Made by a program: the position numbers and the translations under genes. This document shows, piece after piece, positions 1 to 10,039 of a stretch of 64,000 nucleotides of DNA. The DNA is from Bradyrhizobium iriomotense. Lineage in GTDB: Bacteria; Pseudomonadota; Alphaproteobacteria; Rhizobiales; Xanthobacteraceae. The DNA lies in assembly GCF_030160715.1 (NCBI RefSeq), contig NZ_BSOW01000013.1:1-64000 (forward strand). Direction: 5' to 3'. The notes under the pieces were generated by a model that saw only the letters and a list, made by a program, of their open reading frames with translations, did not search any database and was not told the DNA's origin. How positions within the stretch are numbered: the stretch's first letter is position 1; every line of letters begins with the position of its first letter.

Positions 1-1993
1 GGATTTCGCTGATCGCGCGCGGCGGAACCGGTGGAGCCGCCGGCACCGGCGGCGGAGCAGCCGGCGTTGCGGCGTGGAATTCGCGCGGCGCGGCGACGAA
101 GGCCGCCTGCTCCGCGGCCGGATTGGGCAGATCGGGCTTGATGTCGGCTTTGGGCGGCTCTCGCGGCGGCATCGCGCTGCGCACCGGTTCGGCCGGCATC
201 GGCGGTGTTGCGAAGGCCTGCGGCGCGGCCTGAGGTGGCGCGCTGCGCACCGCGCGCAGATCGCCCTCGATCATCGTCAGGCGATCGACGACATGGCCGA
301 GCGTGCTGTGCACGGCTTCGAGCGAGTCCTGCGTGTGGCGGTTGGTCTCGGCCTGGCTGAAGCGGATGTCGGAGAGCTCGCGCTTGACGAGGTCGACCAC
401 GCCGGAATCGGCTGGCGGTGCCGAACTGCGGCTCTCGGCGAGCGCGGCATAGGTCGCCTGCTGCCGTTCCAGATGCCGCAGGATGTCATGCAGCCCATCT
501 TCGACGCGGCTCAAATTGCCGTTGCGCGGATCGGAGGCGGCCTCGATCCGCTCCAGGAGATACGACACGCGCTGCTCGAGATGCGCGAAGGTGGAGGCGG
601 AGTCGCCGCCGACCTGCATGCGGTCGAAGCGATCGGACAGCGCGCGGATCGCGCTCTCCAGATGCTCGGTGCTTTCGGACGGCGCCGGCCGCTCGCGCGT
701 CTCCAGCGCAGCCGTGAGCGCCGCGATGCGCTGCTCCAGCACCGCAAAGCTGTCGCTGCTCGGGGCGGAGGCGCGTGTGATCTGGTCGACCTTGGTCGAC
801 AGCAGCTGCACGTCCTCGGAGAGCCGTGCCAGCGCCTCGTTGGAGGCGACGTTGGAGACGATGCCGCGCAGCGCCGAGATCGCGCCTTCGAGCTGCTGCA
901 CCGTGCCGGGATCGTCATTGGCGCGCAGGATCAGGTCGAGCTTGGCGCCGAGATTGCGGATCGCCTCGTCATAGCCGGTGAGCTGCTCGGCCGGCGTCAG
1001 CGTGCGCAGAACCTGCTTGATCTCGGACAGCGCGCGCTCGACGCCGGCAAGCGCCTGGCCGTCGGTGCTGGAGGTGCGCGTCTCGTCGATGCGACGATGC
1101 AGCGAGCGGATCTCGTTCTCGATCGATTCGATCGCGCGGCGCGGCATCGCCTCGGTGATCGCGTGCCGGATTTCCGCAAGATCGTTGCGGAATGCATTGA
1201 TCGACTGCTCGATGTGATCGGGGCGCTGCAGCGACTCGATCTGGCTGGTGATCTTGAGGAGATGCCGTTCCAGCGCGGAGAAGTCGGGACTCGGCTGCGG
1301 AGGCGGCGGCGCATAGGCGGGGGCAGGGGGCGCCAACGGAGGTGACATGGCGGGAGCCATGGGAGGCGCGATGGGCGCGGCGGGGGCGATCGAGGGGGCC
1401 GCGCGCGGTGGCATCTGCCGCGGCGCAAAGCTGTCGAGCTCGTTCTGTCGCGCCGAGATCTCGGCCACCGCAACGTCGAGCGAGGCGGGGCTGAGCGGCG
1501 GCGAGTTGCGATAGACCTGCGCTGCCGCGCGCTCGACCATGTCGGCCTGGCGCTGCCGGGTCTCGACCGGAGCAGGCCGCGGTGCCTGTGCCTGCGGCCG
1601 CGAGATCTGCGACAGTCGCGCATCCAGCCGAGAGATCGCATCGTTGAGCTGGCGCGCAACGCCCTGCTCGCGCGAGACGCCCTGTTCGCGCGAAAGGTCC
1701 TGTTGGCGCGAAGAGTCCTGGCGCGGCGCGGGCTTTGAAATCCGTTCGATCTGTTGGGTGATCGCGTCGAGCCGCTGGTGGATGTCGGCGACGTCGCGGC
1801 TTTCCTGGCTCGGTGCCTGCGGGGCTTGCGGCCGCTGCTCGTAAGACGCTCGGAAATTCGGCGGGGTGGTGTCGCCGAGAGTGGAGTTCAGCCAATCGTT
1901 GAGTGACATGCCGGCACGGCGCGCAGCTGCTTCGGCCCGCTCCCTGACGGATGGATCGATGCCGTCAACACTCCACGATACGCGCGAATTCAT
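1..1993 (-). CDS. PodJ-like polar localisation factor / SEL1-repeat protein, N-terminal part (runs off the left edge)
   Basis: A continuous minus-strand reading frame of about 664 codons starts at the ATG at 1993 and is still open at base 1, so the C-terminus is missing. The N-terminus reads MNSRVSWSVDGIDPSVRERA and continues AEAAARRAGMSLNDWLNSTL, the opening typical of alphaproteobacterial PodJ-like / SEL1-like repeat proteins. A low-complexity Pro/Ala/Gln/Arg segment follows (about residues 60-250), then a long region rich in heptad-like Leu/Ile/Glu/Arg suggesting coiled coil (about 260-560), then another Pro/Ala-rich linker. In this family a transmembrane segment, Sel1 repeats and a peptidoglycan-binding domain usually come further on; those would lie outside the window. 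PodJ organises polar factors in Caulobacter; the same role here is inferred from architecture only. Confidence 0.65.
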   Translation of the reverse strand, partial: MNSRVSWSVDGIDPSVRERAEAAARRAGMSLNDWLNSTLGDTTPPNFRASYEQRPQAPQAPSQESRDVADIHQRLDAITQQIERISKPAPRQDSSRQQDLSREQGVSREQGVARQLNDAISRLDARLSQISRPQAQAPRPAPVETRQRQADMVERAAAQVYRNSPPLSPASLDVAVAEISARQNELDSFAPRQMPPRAAPSIAPAAPIAPPMAPAMSPPLAPPAPAYAPPPPQPSPDFSALERHLLKITSQIESLQRPDHIEQSINAFRNDLAEIRHAITEAMPRRAIESIENEIRSLHRRIDETRTSSTDGQALAGVERALSEIKQVLRTLTPAEQLTGYDEAIRNLGAKLDLILRANDDPGTVQQLEGAISALRGIVSNVASNEALARLSEDVQLLSTKVDQITRASAPSSDSFAVLEQRIAALTAALETRERPAPSESTEHLESAIRALSDRFDRMQVGGDSASTFAHLEQRVSYLLERIEAASDPRNGNLSRVEDGLHDILRHLERQQATYAALAESRSSAPPADSGVVDLVKRELSDIRFSQAETNRHTQDSLEAVHSTLGHVVDRLTMIEGDLRAVRSAPPQAAPQAFATPPMPAEPVRSAMPPREPPKADIKPDLPNPAAEQAAFVAAPREFHAATPAAPPPVPAAPPVPPRAISEI

Positions 1994-2121
1994 GACTTCT
2001 GTCCGGTTCCGACTTCGGCACCCCACCCGATGCCTCCAGCTTTCCCGCGCGTCCCAGTTGTAGAGACAATTCCATTCGGCGCGGGTCGTCTGCCTCAAAA
2101 ACCGACTTTTCTCTGTTACGG

Positions 2122-2136
2122 TAAATAACGGGTTAA
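2122..2136 (-). promoter_or_regulatory. CtrA-like half-site pair upstream of the PodJ-like gene
   Basis: On the minus strand the sequence is TTAA, seven bases, TTTA. This matches seven of the eight conserved bases of the CtrA consensus TTAA-N7-TTAA. It lies about 130 bp upstream of the PodJ-like start. The distance and target are plausible for cell-cycle control, but one short match is weak evidence. Confidence 0.3.
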
Positions 2137-2320
2137 GGAAGCCGTCGCCCCTGTCTTAAAGTTGGGCGTCGGGAACCGGGGGCGGCGCGTGGCTACCGCC
2201 AAGGCCGCGGCTTATCGATTCAATCACGACCGTCTCGGCGTACTGGATCGCCCGGTCAAGCCGGGCGATGGCGGCGGAGTGGGTGGCTGCGGTCTCGCCT
2301 TGCGTCAGGCGCGATCGACC

Positions 2321-2911
2321 TCAGCCCTTCCCCTCGCGCTTGCCCTCGTCGATCGGCACCACCGTCCCGCGACCGCTGACCGCCGACAGCGCCTCGAGCG
2401 CTTCCTCGCAGAAGTCGGCCACCATCTGCTCGTGCCGTGCGCCGAGGCGGAGCAGCAGCAGATTGCCGAGGTCGAGCACGCCAGATGCCTCTCCGTCCGG
2501 AAAGCGCTTCTTCAGGATGCGCTCGTAGTTGGTGTGACGATCGCGGTGGTGTTCAAGTCGGGCCATCAAATCGGTGCGCAGGGGCTCGATGTCGATGCTG
2601 TCGAGCGCATGCAGCCGTACCAGGAGGTCGTCCTTGATCGAGGGCGGCGTGCTCGGCCGCGCGGCCCAGTGCCGCAGCGCTGTTCGTCCGTCCTCGGTGA
2701 GCGTATAAACCAGCTTGTTGGGCTTGCCGGTCTGCACGACCTCGCGGCCCTGGATGTAGCCGCGGTCGCGCAGCTTGGAGAGCTCGCGATAGATCTGCTG
2801 GTGGTCGGCCTTCCAGAAGAAGCCGATCGAGGAGTCGAACGTCTTGGCGAGCTCGTAGCCCGTCATCGGACGTTCCGTCAGGCATGCGAGAATTGCGTCG
2901 CCCAGCGCCAT
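2321..2911 (-). CDS. PadR family transcriptional regulator
   Basis: A 196-aa protein. The N-terminal winged helix-turn-helix (about residues 1-85) has the PadR pattern: MALGDAILACL, then MTGYELAKTF, then a recognition-helix/wing segment ending in YTLTEDGRTAL. The C-terminal half (about 90-185) is the helical PadR dimerisation domain, with an HHRDRHTNYERIL helix. PadR proteins are usually repressors of a neighbouring gene, often relieved by a small molecule; the ligand cannot be predicted. It is transcribed divergently from the SnoaL-like gene at 3093, and a 34-bp dyad lies between the two. The start at 2911 is the only sensible ATG and begins exactly at the family N-terminus. Confidence 0.88.
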   Translation of the reverse strand: MALGDAILACLTERPMTGYELAKTFDSSIGFFWKADHQQIYRELSKLRDRGYIQGREVVQTGKPNKLVYTLTEDGRTALRHWAARPSTPPSIKDDLLVRLHALDSIDIEPLRTDLMARLEHHRDRHTNYERILKKRFPDGEASGVLDLGNLLLLRLGARHEQMVADFCEEALEALSAVSGRGTVVPIDEGKREGKG

Positions 2912-2954
2912 GACACCGGCTCCTTAAAACGTACCCGACCAATTGACTTGACTT

Positions 2955-2988
2955 TATGCACATCGGCGCATATGCGTCAATGTGCATA
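2955..2988. promoter_or_regulatory. 34-bp dyad, probable PadR operator
   Basis: The outer arms TATGCACAT (2955-2963) and ATGTGCATA (2980-2988) are perfect inverted copies. The palindrome CGCATATGCG (2967-2976) sits on the same centre (2971.5). Known PadR sites are ATGT/ACAT inverted repeats, and both elements occur in the arms. Two overlapping TTGACT hexamers at 2943-2953 could serve as the -35 of the plus-strand gene, with the dyad then covering its -10 region. Confidence 0.6.
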
Positions 2989-3092
2989 TGGCGCCAGCCA
3001 AAGACCCGCCGGCGTCGGCCTTCGGGCTCCTTTGCATGGGGTTGTTTTCAAGATTTTTGCCACGGCCTTTTAACAAGGGAGGCACGCTGAGA

Positions 3093-3488
3093 ATGACCGG
3101 CCTCGATTCCTGGTACGGCTACATGAAGTCTGAAGACCGCGCTGAAGCCCGCGCCGCGCTCTGGGACCTCCTGCATCCCGACGCCGTCTTCGAAAGTCCC
3201 GTCGTGCACACGCCGCAGCGCGGGCGCGACATCACCTTCAAATACCTGTCGAGCGCCGAGAAGGTGCTCGGCGGTCCCGGCTTCACCTATGTCGGCGAGT
3301 GGACAAGCGCGAGCGGCGCCGTGCTCGAATTCAAGACCGAGATCGACGGCATCGAGCTCAACGGCGTCGACATCATCACCTTCGACAACGACGGTCGCAT
3401 CACGCATTTCAAGGTGATGGTGCGTCCGCTCAAGGCCATCAACATGCTGCACCGCCTGATGGCGGAGCAGCTCGCAGCACAATCATGA
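3093..3488 (+). CDS. SnoaL-like / NTF2-like family protein
   Basis: A 131-aa single-domain protein starting MTGLDSWYGYM. It has the cone-shaped alpha+beta NTF2/SnoaL pattern: an N-terminal helix with LWDLLHPDAVFESPV, then alternating strands ending in ITFDNDGRITHFKVMVRP. Members include small isomerases, hydrolases and ligand-binding proteins, so no reaction can be assigned. The start at 3093 follows a GGGAGG-type ribosome site at 3077-3082; the frame is open further upstream, but that would cover the operator. It is transcribed away from padR across a shared operator and is its most likely target. Confidence 0.7.
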   Translation: MTGLDSWYGYMKSEDRAEARAALWDLLHPDAVFESPVVHTPQRGRDITFKYLSSAEKVLGGPGFTYVGEWTSASGAVLEFKTEIDGIELNGVDIITFDNDGRITHFKVMVRPLKAINMLHRLMAEQLAAQS

Positions 3489-3591
3489 CACTGCCCTGAG
3501 ATTGCAGAACCCGCTAAGCTCGCAACAAGCGCTGCGTCGCGGGGACTCCTAGAGACCACCACCCCTTCAAGGCCCATGCCGGGAGAACGCC

Positions 3592-5382
3592 ATGCCGATC
3601 TATAAAGCCCCCGTCGAAGACGTGAACTTCCTCTTCAACGACGTCTTCCAGATTGATCGCTACGACAATCTGCCTGGCTTCTCCGATGCATCGAGCGATG
3701 TGCGCGAGGCGATCCTCGGCGAAGCCGCCAAGCTTTCGGAAGAGGTGCTGCAGCCCCTCAACCGCGTCGGCGATCTCGAAGGCTGCAAGCGCGCCGATGA
3801 CGGCAGCGTCACCACGCCGAAGGGCTTCAAGGACGCCTTCAAGCAGGTCGCCGAAGGCGGCTGGCTCGGTCTCTCCGCGCCGACCGAATATGGCGGCCAG
3901 GGCCTGCCGGTCGTGCTGAGCCAGGCGGTCAACGAATTCCAGTGTTCGGCCAACATGGCGTTCTCGATGTATGGCGGCCTCACCATGGGCGCGACCGCGG
4001 CGCTGCTGGTGCACGGTACGCCGGAGCAGAAGCAGACCTACGTGCCGAAGATGGTGGCGGGCGAATGGACCGGCACCATGAACTTGACCGAGCCGCATTG
4101 CGGCACCGATCTCGGCATGCTCCGCACCAAGGCGGTGCGCCAGGCCGACGGCAGCTTCAAGATTACGGGCACCAAGATCTTCATCTCCGCCGGCGAGCAT
4201 GACCTCGCTGGCAACATCATCCATCTCGTGCTCGCGCGCATCGAAGGCGCGCCTGCCGGGATCAAGGGCGTCTCGCTGTTCGTGGTGCCCAAATTCCTGG
4301 TCAACGCCGACGGCTCGGTGGGGCAGCGCAACGGCGTGGTGTGCGGCTCGATCGAGCACAAGATGGGCATCCACGGCAATTCCACCTGCGTGATGAACTA
4401 CGACAACGCCACCGGCTGGCTGATCGGCGAAGAGAACAAGGGCATGCAGGGCATGTTCGTGATGATGAACGAGGCCCGCCTCGGCGTCGCCGTGCAAGGC
4501 CTCTCGCAGTCGGAAGTCGCCTACCAGAATGCAGTCGCCTATGCGCGCGAGCGCATTCAGGGCCGCGCGCTCACCGGCGCGAAGGCGCCGGACAAGGCGG
4601 CCGATCCGATCATCGTGCATCCCGACGTGCGCCGCACGCTGCTGTCGATCCGCGCCTTCAATGAGGCCGCGCGCGCCTTCGTGGTGTGGACCGCTCTGAA
4701 GAGCGACGTCGCCCACCGCTCCGAGGATCCGAAGGACCGCCAGGCCGCCGACGATCACATGGGCCTGATGACGCCGGTGCTGAAAGGCTTCCTCACCGAC
4801 TACGGCTTTGCCAACGCGGTGCAGGCGCAGCAGATGTATGGCGGCCACGGCTACATCGCCGAGCAGGGCATGGAGCAGTTCGTGCGCGATGCGCGCATCG
4901 CCATGATCTATGAAGGCGCCAATGGCATCCAGGCGCTCGACCTCGTCGGCCGCAAGCTGCCGCGCGACGGCGGCCGCGCCATCATGGCGTTCTTCGGCGA
5001 GGTCATGGGCTTTGCCAAGGAGAACGGTGGCGACGAAGCCTTGAAGCCGTTCGTCGCCCCGCTCTCGACCGCGCTCGGCCATCTCCAGCAGGCCACCACC
5101 TGGCTGATGCAGAACGCGATGGCGAAGCCGGACAATGCCGGTGCCGCCGCGACCGACTACCTGCATCTCTTCGGCTTCGTCGCGCTCGGCTACATGTGGG
5201 CGCGGATGGCCAAGGTGACGCTTGGGAAGATTGCCGAGTCCGGGGCCACGCCCTATCTCTCCACCAAGCTCGTCACCGGCCGCTTCTTCATGGAGCGGAT
5301 GCTGCCGGAAACCGCAGCCAATCTCGCGCGCATCCAGGCCGGTTGCGCCACCGTCATGGAACTGCCGGCGGAAGCATTCTAA
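3592..5382 (+). CDS. Acyl-CoA dehydrogenase with C-terminal extension domain
   Basis: A 596-aa flavoprotein of the long ACAD subfamily (FadE/DmdC-like), larger than the ~380-aa classical enzymes. Visible elements are the substrate/FAD segment MNLTEPHCGTDLGM, a central beta domain, the C-terminal helical domain with YGGHGYIAEQGMEQFVRDAR, and IYEGANGIQALDL, where the Glu is the usual catalytic base. About 120 extra C-terminal residues correspond to the ACAD C-terminal domain. It catalyses the first, FAD-dependent oxidation of beta-oxidation, passing electrons to ETF. It lies 56 bp upstream of a thiolase, with a hydratase/dehydrogenase next, so one beta-oxidation operon is likely. The acyl chain specificity is not visible. 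Confidence 0.93.
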   Translation: MPIYKAPVEDVNFLFNDVFQIDRYDNLPGFSDASSDVREAILGEAAKLSEEVLQPLNRVGDLEGCKRADDGSVTTPKGFKDAFKQVAEGGWLGLSAPTEYGGQGLPVVLSQAVNEFQCSANMAFSMYGGLTMGATAALLVHGTPEQKQTYVPKMVAGEWTGTMNLTEPHCGTDLGMLRTKAVRQADGSFKITGTKIFISAGEHDLAGNIIHLVLARIEGAPAGIKGVSLFVVPKFLVNADGSVGQRNGVVCGSIEHKMGIHGNSTCVMNYDNATGWLIGEENKGMQGMFVMMNEARLGVAVQGLSQSEVAYQNAVAYARERIQGRALTGAKAPDKAADPIIVHPDVRRTLLSIRAFNEAARAFVVWTALKSDVAHRSEDPKDRQAADDHMGLMTPVLKGFLTDYGFANAVQAQQMYGGHGYIAEQGMEQFVRDARIAMIYEGANGIQALDLVGRKLPRDGGRAIMAFFGEVMGFAKENGGDEALKPFVAPLSTALGHLQQATTWLMQNAMAKPDNAGAAATDYLHLFGFVALGYMWARMAKVTLGKIAESGATPYLSTKLVTGRFFMERMLPETAANLARIQAGCATVMELPAEAF

Positions 5383-5438
5383 GCCCGTTTCCGCCGCCAG
5401 GTCCCAATCGTATCTAGACATCACATCAGGAGGGCGTC

Positions 5439-6647
<1,209 letters not shown>

Positions 6648-6657
6648 CGAGCTGCCG

Positions 6658-6745
6658 TAGGGTGGGTTAGCGAAGCGTAACCCACCTCTTCTGTTTCCGC
6701 GGAGAAAGACAGTGGTGGGTTACGCCTTCGGCTAACCCACCCTAC
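6658..6745. repeat. Dispersed palindromic repeat (GTAGGGTGGGTTA family), copy 1
   Basis: GTAGGGTGGGTTAGCGAAGC and its near-exact inverse bracket a ~25-bp loop, forming a long imperfect hairpin between the thiolase and hydratase genes. A second copy with the same arms lies at 14065-14154. There is no coding potential. It may also shape the mRNA between the two genes. Confidence 0.85.
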
Positions 6746-6802
6746 GAGATCACCATCAACCGCCGCGCCTGGGATCGGCTGCGGCACCGAGGAGCAACCA
6801 AC

Positions 6803-9016
6803 ATGGCTTACAAGAACTTCAAGGTTGAGACCGACGCCGACGGCATCGCGCTCGTCACCTGGGACATCCCGGGCCGTTCGATGAACGTGCTCGACGAGAC
6901 CTCGACCAGCGAGCTCGACGCGATCGTCAAGGAAACCACGGCCGATGCCGCCGTGAAGGGCGTCGTCATCACCTCCAGCAAGGAGGCGTTCTGCGCCGGC
7001 GCCGATCTGTCGATGCTCGAGGGCATGAACCAGGCCTACGCCAAGGTCTTCAAGGAGCAGGGCGAGACGGCCGCGAACCAGATGCTGTTCGACCAGAGCC
7101 GGCGCTTCTCGCAGGTGCTGCGCTCCATCGAAACCTCGGGCAAGCCGTGGGCGGCCGCGATCAACGGGCTGGCGCTCGGCGGCGGCTTCGAGATCACCCT
7201 GTGCTGCCACTACCGTGTGGCGGCGGAGAATCCCAAGACGCGCCTCGGCCTGCCCGAGGTCAAGGTCGGCCTGTTCCCCGGCGCCGGCGGTACGCAGCGC
7301 GTGCCGCGCCTGGTGCCGCCGCAGGACGCCATGACGATCCTCCTCAAGGGCGATCCCGTCGCGCTGGACAAGGCCAAGCAGCTCAACCTGATTCACGCCA
7401 TCGTTCCCGCGGCCGATCTCATCAAGGCGGCGAAGGACTGGATCAAGGGCGGCGGCAAGGCCGTCGCGCCCTGGGACGAGAAGGGTTTCAAGCTGCCGGG
7501 CGGTCCGGTGTTCTCCAAGGCCGGCATGATGATGTTCCCGGCGGGCAACGCCATCTACCGCCGCGAGACCTACGACAACTACCCGGCCGCGCGCGCGATC
7601 ATGAGCTGCGTCTATGAAGGGCTCCAGCTACCGATCGACGCCGCGCTGCGCGTCGAGTCGCGCTACTTCACCTCGGTGCTGCGTTCGAAGGAAGCGGCCG
7701 CGATGATCCGCAGCCTGTTCCTGTCGATGCAGGAGCTCAACAAGGGTGCGCGCCGTCCGAAGGACGTGCCCGCGACCAAGGTGAAGAAGATCGCCGTGAT
7801 CGGCGCCGGCTTCATGGGCGCGAGCGTCGGCTACGTCTCGGCCCGCGCCGGTCTCGACGTCGTCCTGATCGATCGCGACCAGGAGAGCGCCGACAAGGGC
7901 AAGGCGCATGCGCAGAAGGTGATCGAGGAGCAGATCAAGAAGGGGCGCGCCAAGCCCACGGACGCCGAAGCGCTGCTCGCGCGCATTACGCCGACTGCCG
8001 ACTATGCCGCTCTGAAGGACGTCGACCTCGTCATCGAGGCCGTGTTCGAGGACCGCAAGGTCAAGGCGGATACGTTTGCGAAGGCGCAGGAATATCTGAA
8101 GCCGGACGTGGTCTTCGCATCGAACACCTCGACGCTGCCGATCACTTCTCTTGCTGAATCCTTCAAGGACCAGGGCAAGTTCGTCGGCATCCACTTCTTC
8201 TCGCCGGTCGAGAAGATGATGCTGGTCGAGATCATCCTCGGCAAGAACACCGGCGACGTCGCACTCGCGACCGCGCTGGACTATGTCCGCCAGATCGGCA
8301 AGACGCCGATCGTCGTGAACGACAGTCGCGGCTTCTATGCCAATCGCTGCGTCGGCCGTTATATCGCCGAAGGCAATGAGATGTTCCTCGAAGGTGTGCC
8401 GCCGGCGATGATCGAGAACTGCGCCAAGATGGCCGGCATGCCGGTTGGACCGCTCTCGCTGTCGGATGAAGTCGCGCTCGACCTCGGGCTCAAGGTGATG
8501 AAAGCGACCGAGGTCGACCTCGGCCCCAACGCGGTCAACCCCGACCAGAAGAAACTGATGGTGGAGATGGTCGAGAAGCAGGGCCGTCTCGGGCGCAAGA
8601 ACAGCAAGGGCTTCTACGACTATCCGGAGAAGGGCAAGGGCCAGAAGAGCCTGTGGCCGGGGCTGTCAGCACTCCAGCCCAAGCAGCTCGACCCCGACAC
8701 GCTCGACGTCGAGGAGCTGAAGCAGCGCTTCCTGGTGGTGCAGGCGGTGGAAGCCGCGCGCACGGTGGAGGATCACGTCATCACCGATCCGCGCGAAGCG
8801 GACGTCGGCTCGATCCTCGGCTTCGGCTTTGCGCCGTTCACCGGCGGCACGCTGTCCTATGTCGACTTCATGGGCACGAAGAAATTCGTCGAGCTCTGCC
8901 ACAAGCTCGAAGCCAAATACGGCTCCCGCTTCACTCCGCCAAAACTGCTCGAGGAGATGGCGGCGAAGGGCGAGACCTTCTACGGCCGCTTCGCGCCGAA
9001 GAAGTCGGCGGCCTAG
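6803..9016 (+). CDS. fadB: Bifunctional enoyl-CoA hydratase / 3-hydroxyacyl-CoA dehydrogenase (FadB/FadJ type)
   Basis: A 737-aa two-domain enzyme. The N-terminal crotonase domain (about 1-190) shows INGLALGGGFEI and LPEVKVGLFPGAGGTQR with the oxyanion-hole glycines and catalytic acids. The NAD-binding 3-hydroxyacyl-CoA dehydrogenase starts near residue 329 with KIAVIGAGFMGASVG, followed by the IHFFSPVEKMMLVE segment holding the catalytic His, then the helical C-terminal domain to about 735. It hydrates enoyl-CoA and oxidises the 3-hydroxyacyl-CoA, supplying the thiolase encoded upstream. A palindromic repeat separates it from that gene by 155 bp. FadB and FadJ cannot be told apart here, so the symbol is tentative. 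Confidence 0.93.
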   Translation: MAYKNFKVETDADGIALVTWDIPGRSMNVLDETSTSELDAIVKETTADAAVKGVVITSSKEAFCAGADLSMLEGMNQAYAKVFKEQGETAANQMLFDQSRRFSQVLRSIETSGKPWAAAINGLALGGGFEITLCCHYRVAAENPKTRLGLPEVKVGLFPGAGGTQRVPRLVPPQDAMTILLKGDPVALDKAKQLNLIHAIVPAADLIKAAKDWIKGGGKAVAPWDEKGFKLPGGPVFSKAGMMMFPAGNAIYRRETYDNYPAARAIMSCVYEGLQLPIDAALRVESRYFTSVLRSKEAAAMIRSLFLSMQELNKGARRPKDVPATKVKKIAVIGAGFMGASVGYVSARAGLDVVLIDRDQESADKGKAHAQKVIEEQIKKGRAKPTDAEALLARITPTADYAALKDVDLVIEAVFEDRKVKADTFAKAQEYLKPDVVFASNTSTLPITSLAESFKDQGKFVGIHFFSPVEKMMLVEIILGKNTGDVALATALDYVRQIGKTPIVVNDSRGFYANRCVGRYIAEGNEMFLEGVPPAMIENCAKMAGMPVGPLSLSDEVALDLGLKVMKATEVDLGPNAVNPDQKKLMVEMVEKQGRLGRKNSKGFYDYPEKGKGQKSLWPGLSALQPKQLDPDTLDVEELKQRFLVVQAVEAARTVEDHVITDPREADVGSILGFGFAPFTGGTLSYVDFMGTKKFVELCHKLEAKYGSRFTPPKLLEEMAAKGETFYGRFAPKKSAA

Positions 9017-9033
9017 CAGCAAGAGCGGCACCT

Positions 9034-9120
9034 GTAGCCCGGATGGAGCGAAGCGAAATCCGGGACAGGCTTGCCCGCATGTGAAGATCCCCGGATTGCG
9101 CTACGCTCCTTCCGGGCTAC
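9034..9120. repeat. Dispersed palindromic repeat (GTAGCCCGGATG family)
   Basis: GTAGCCCGGATGGAGCGAAG at the left is mirrored by CTACGCTCCTTCCGGGCTAC at the right, giving a long imperfect hairpin just after the fadB-like stop codon. It may act as a 3' stabilising hairpin. There is no reading frame. Confidence 0.8.
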
Positions 9121-9175
9121 GCTTCTACCCAAACAAGAGAGCCCGATCCGACTTTTTGCTTCGTGCGTGACGCGT

Positions 9176-9520
9176 CTATTCCACGCAGTTCTCGGGATAG
9201 AGCGCACGGCCGGAGACGCGCTCGTCGCCCTTGCTGGCCGTCCAGCTGCCCTGGTTGCCGCGCGCAACACGCACCTCGAAATGCCAGTCATTCTGGTTGG
9301 TGAAGGCGATCGTCGCGCCATCCTTCCGTTCGGTGTATGCGCAGGGATATTCGGTGGGCCGGTCAGGAAACACGATCCGGCCCTCCTTGCTCTGGAACGC
9401 GGCCTTGTTGATCAGCGGGTGAATGATGAAGATGCAGTGGCGCTGTGGCGCGACCGGATCCGAAAGGCCGAGCATGGCGAGATAGGACCCGGCGGCGGTC
9501 ATGAACACGATCAGGTTCAT
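9176..9520 (-). CDS. Small hypothetical protein with hydrophobic N-terminus
   Basis: A 114-aa protein I do not recognise. Residues 1-20 (MNLIVFMTAAGSYLAMLGLS) are hydrophobic and could be a signal peptide or membrane anchor. The rest is a compact soluble segment with two Cys residues (PQRHC and the C-terminal NCVE) plus YPCAYTERKDG in the middle. Composition and frame use look genuine. It lies alone on the minus strand between a repeat and a 300-bp gap, so its neighbours give no functional hint. Confidence 0.5.
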   Translation of the reverse strand: MNLIVFMTAAGSYLAMLGLSDPVAPQRHCIFIIHPLINKAAFQSKEGRIVFPDRPTEYPCAYTERKDGATIAFTNQNDWHFEVRVARGNQGSWTASKGDERVSGRALYPENCVE

Positions 9521-9823
9521 TGATGGCTGCTTTCACTGCGAGGACGACCACACTTCGACGCAGTCGCAGTCCAAATGGTTCAGGTCGCCAAGTGTCAACC
9601 AAGGGCCAACAGCCCGGCCACAACTCAAGTTTTTGCCGACTTGTGGCGCGATTCCCACACATCTCTGACGGGAAGATGCCATAATCCCGGGTGGGCTTAC
9701 GTTGCGTAAGGGGCATACGAGTTTTTGCGTGCCGACCTCGGCACTTCTCTTGCTTTTGAAAGTTATTGCACGTTTTGCCAGTCCATCCGGCAAGACGACG
9801 ATTTGCAATGAAGGTCTTCCTGA
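9521..9823. other. Intergenic stretch without a recognised gene
   Basis: About 300 bp between a hypothetical gene on the minus strand and a small membrane ORF on the plus strand. Reading frames here are arginine/serine-rich with no domain pattern. I saw no strong hairpin with a T-run and no repeat copy. Confidence 0.5.
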
Positions 9824-9885
9824 ATGAACTCACTACCCTACGAGAGAAGAGCGGTTGGTCACGGCCCGACCGCGAAATACTCTTT

Positions 9886-10039
9886 CATGGCCTCGCTGAG
9901 CCGCTCGCTGTCGCGTCGAATGATGGCGCGTCTGCGTCGCAGGGGACCGCTATGGGCGGGCTTGGCGCTGCTTGTCCTGGCCGCTGATGTTCTGCTTGCC
10001 TGGCTTGCCTGGATCGCCGTCGATTTCGTCGTGAAGTAA
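9886..10039 (+). CDS. Possible small membrane protein
   Basis: A 50-aa product from the ATG at 9886 (or 71 aa from the ATG at 9824). A basic N-terminus MASLSRSLSRRMMARLRRR is followed by one hydrophobic helix, LWAGLALLVLAADVLLAWLA. The basic-then-hydrophobic pattern is what a single-pass inner-membrane peptide looks like, but no good ribosome site precedes either start. Its last 90 bases overlap, on the opposite strand, the C-terminal tail of the membrane protein at 9950-10276, so one of the two may be shorter or not real. Confidence 0.35.

Noticed and set aside
3514..5424. A 636-codon frame antisense to the acyl-CoA dehydrogenase
   Set aside because: Same artefact: no recognisable motif, while the plus-strand gene has complete family motifs.
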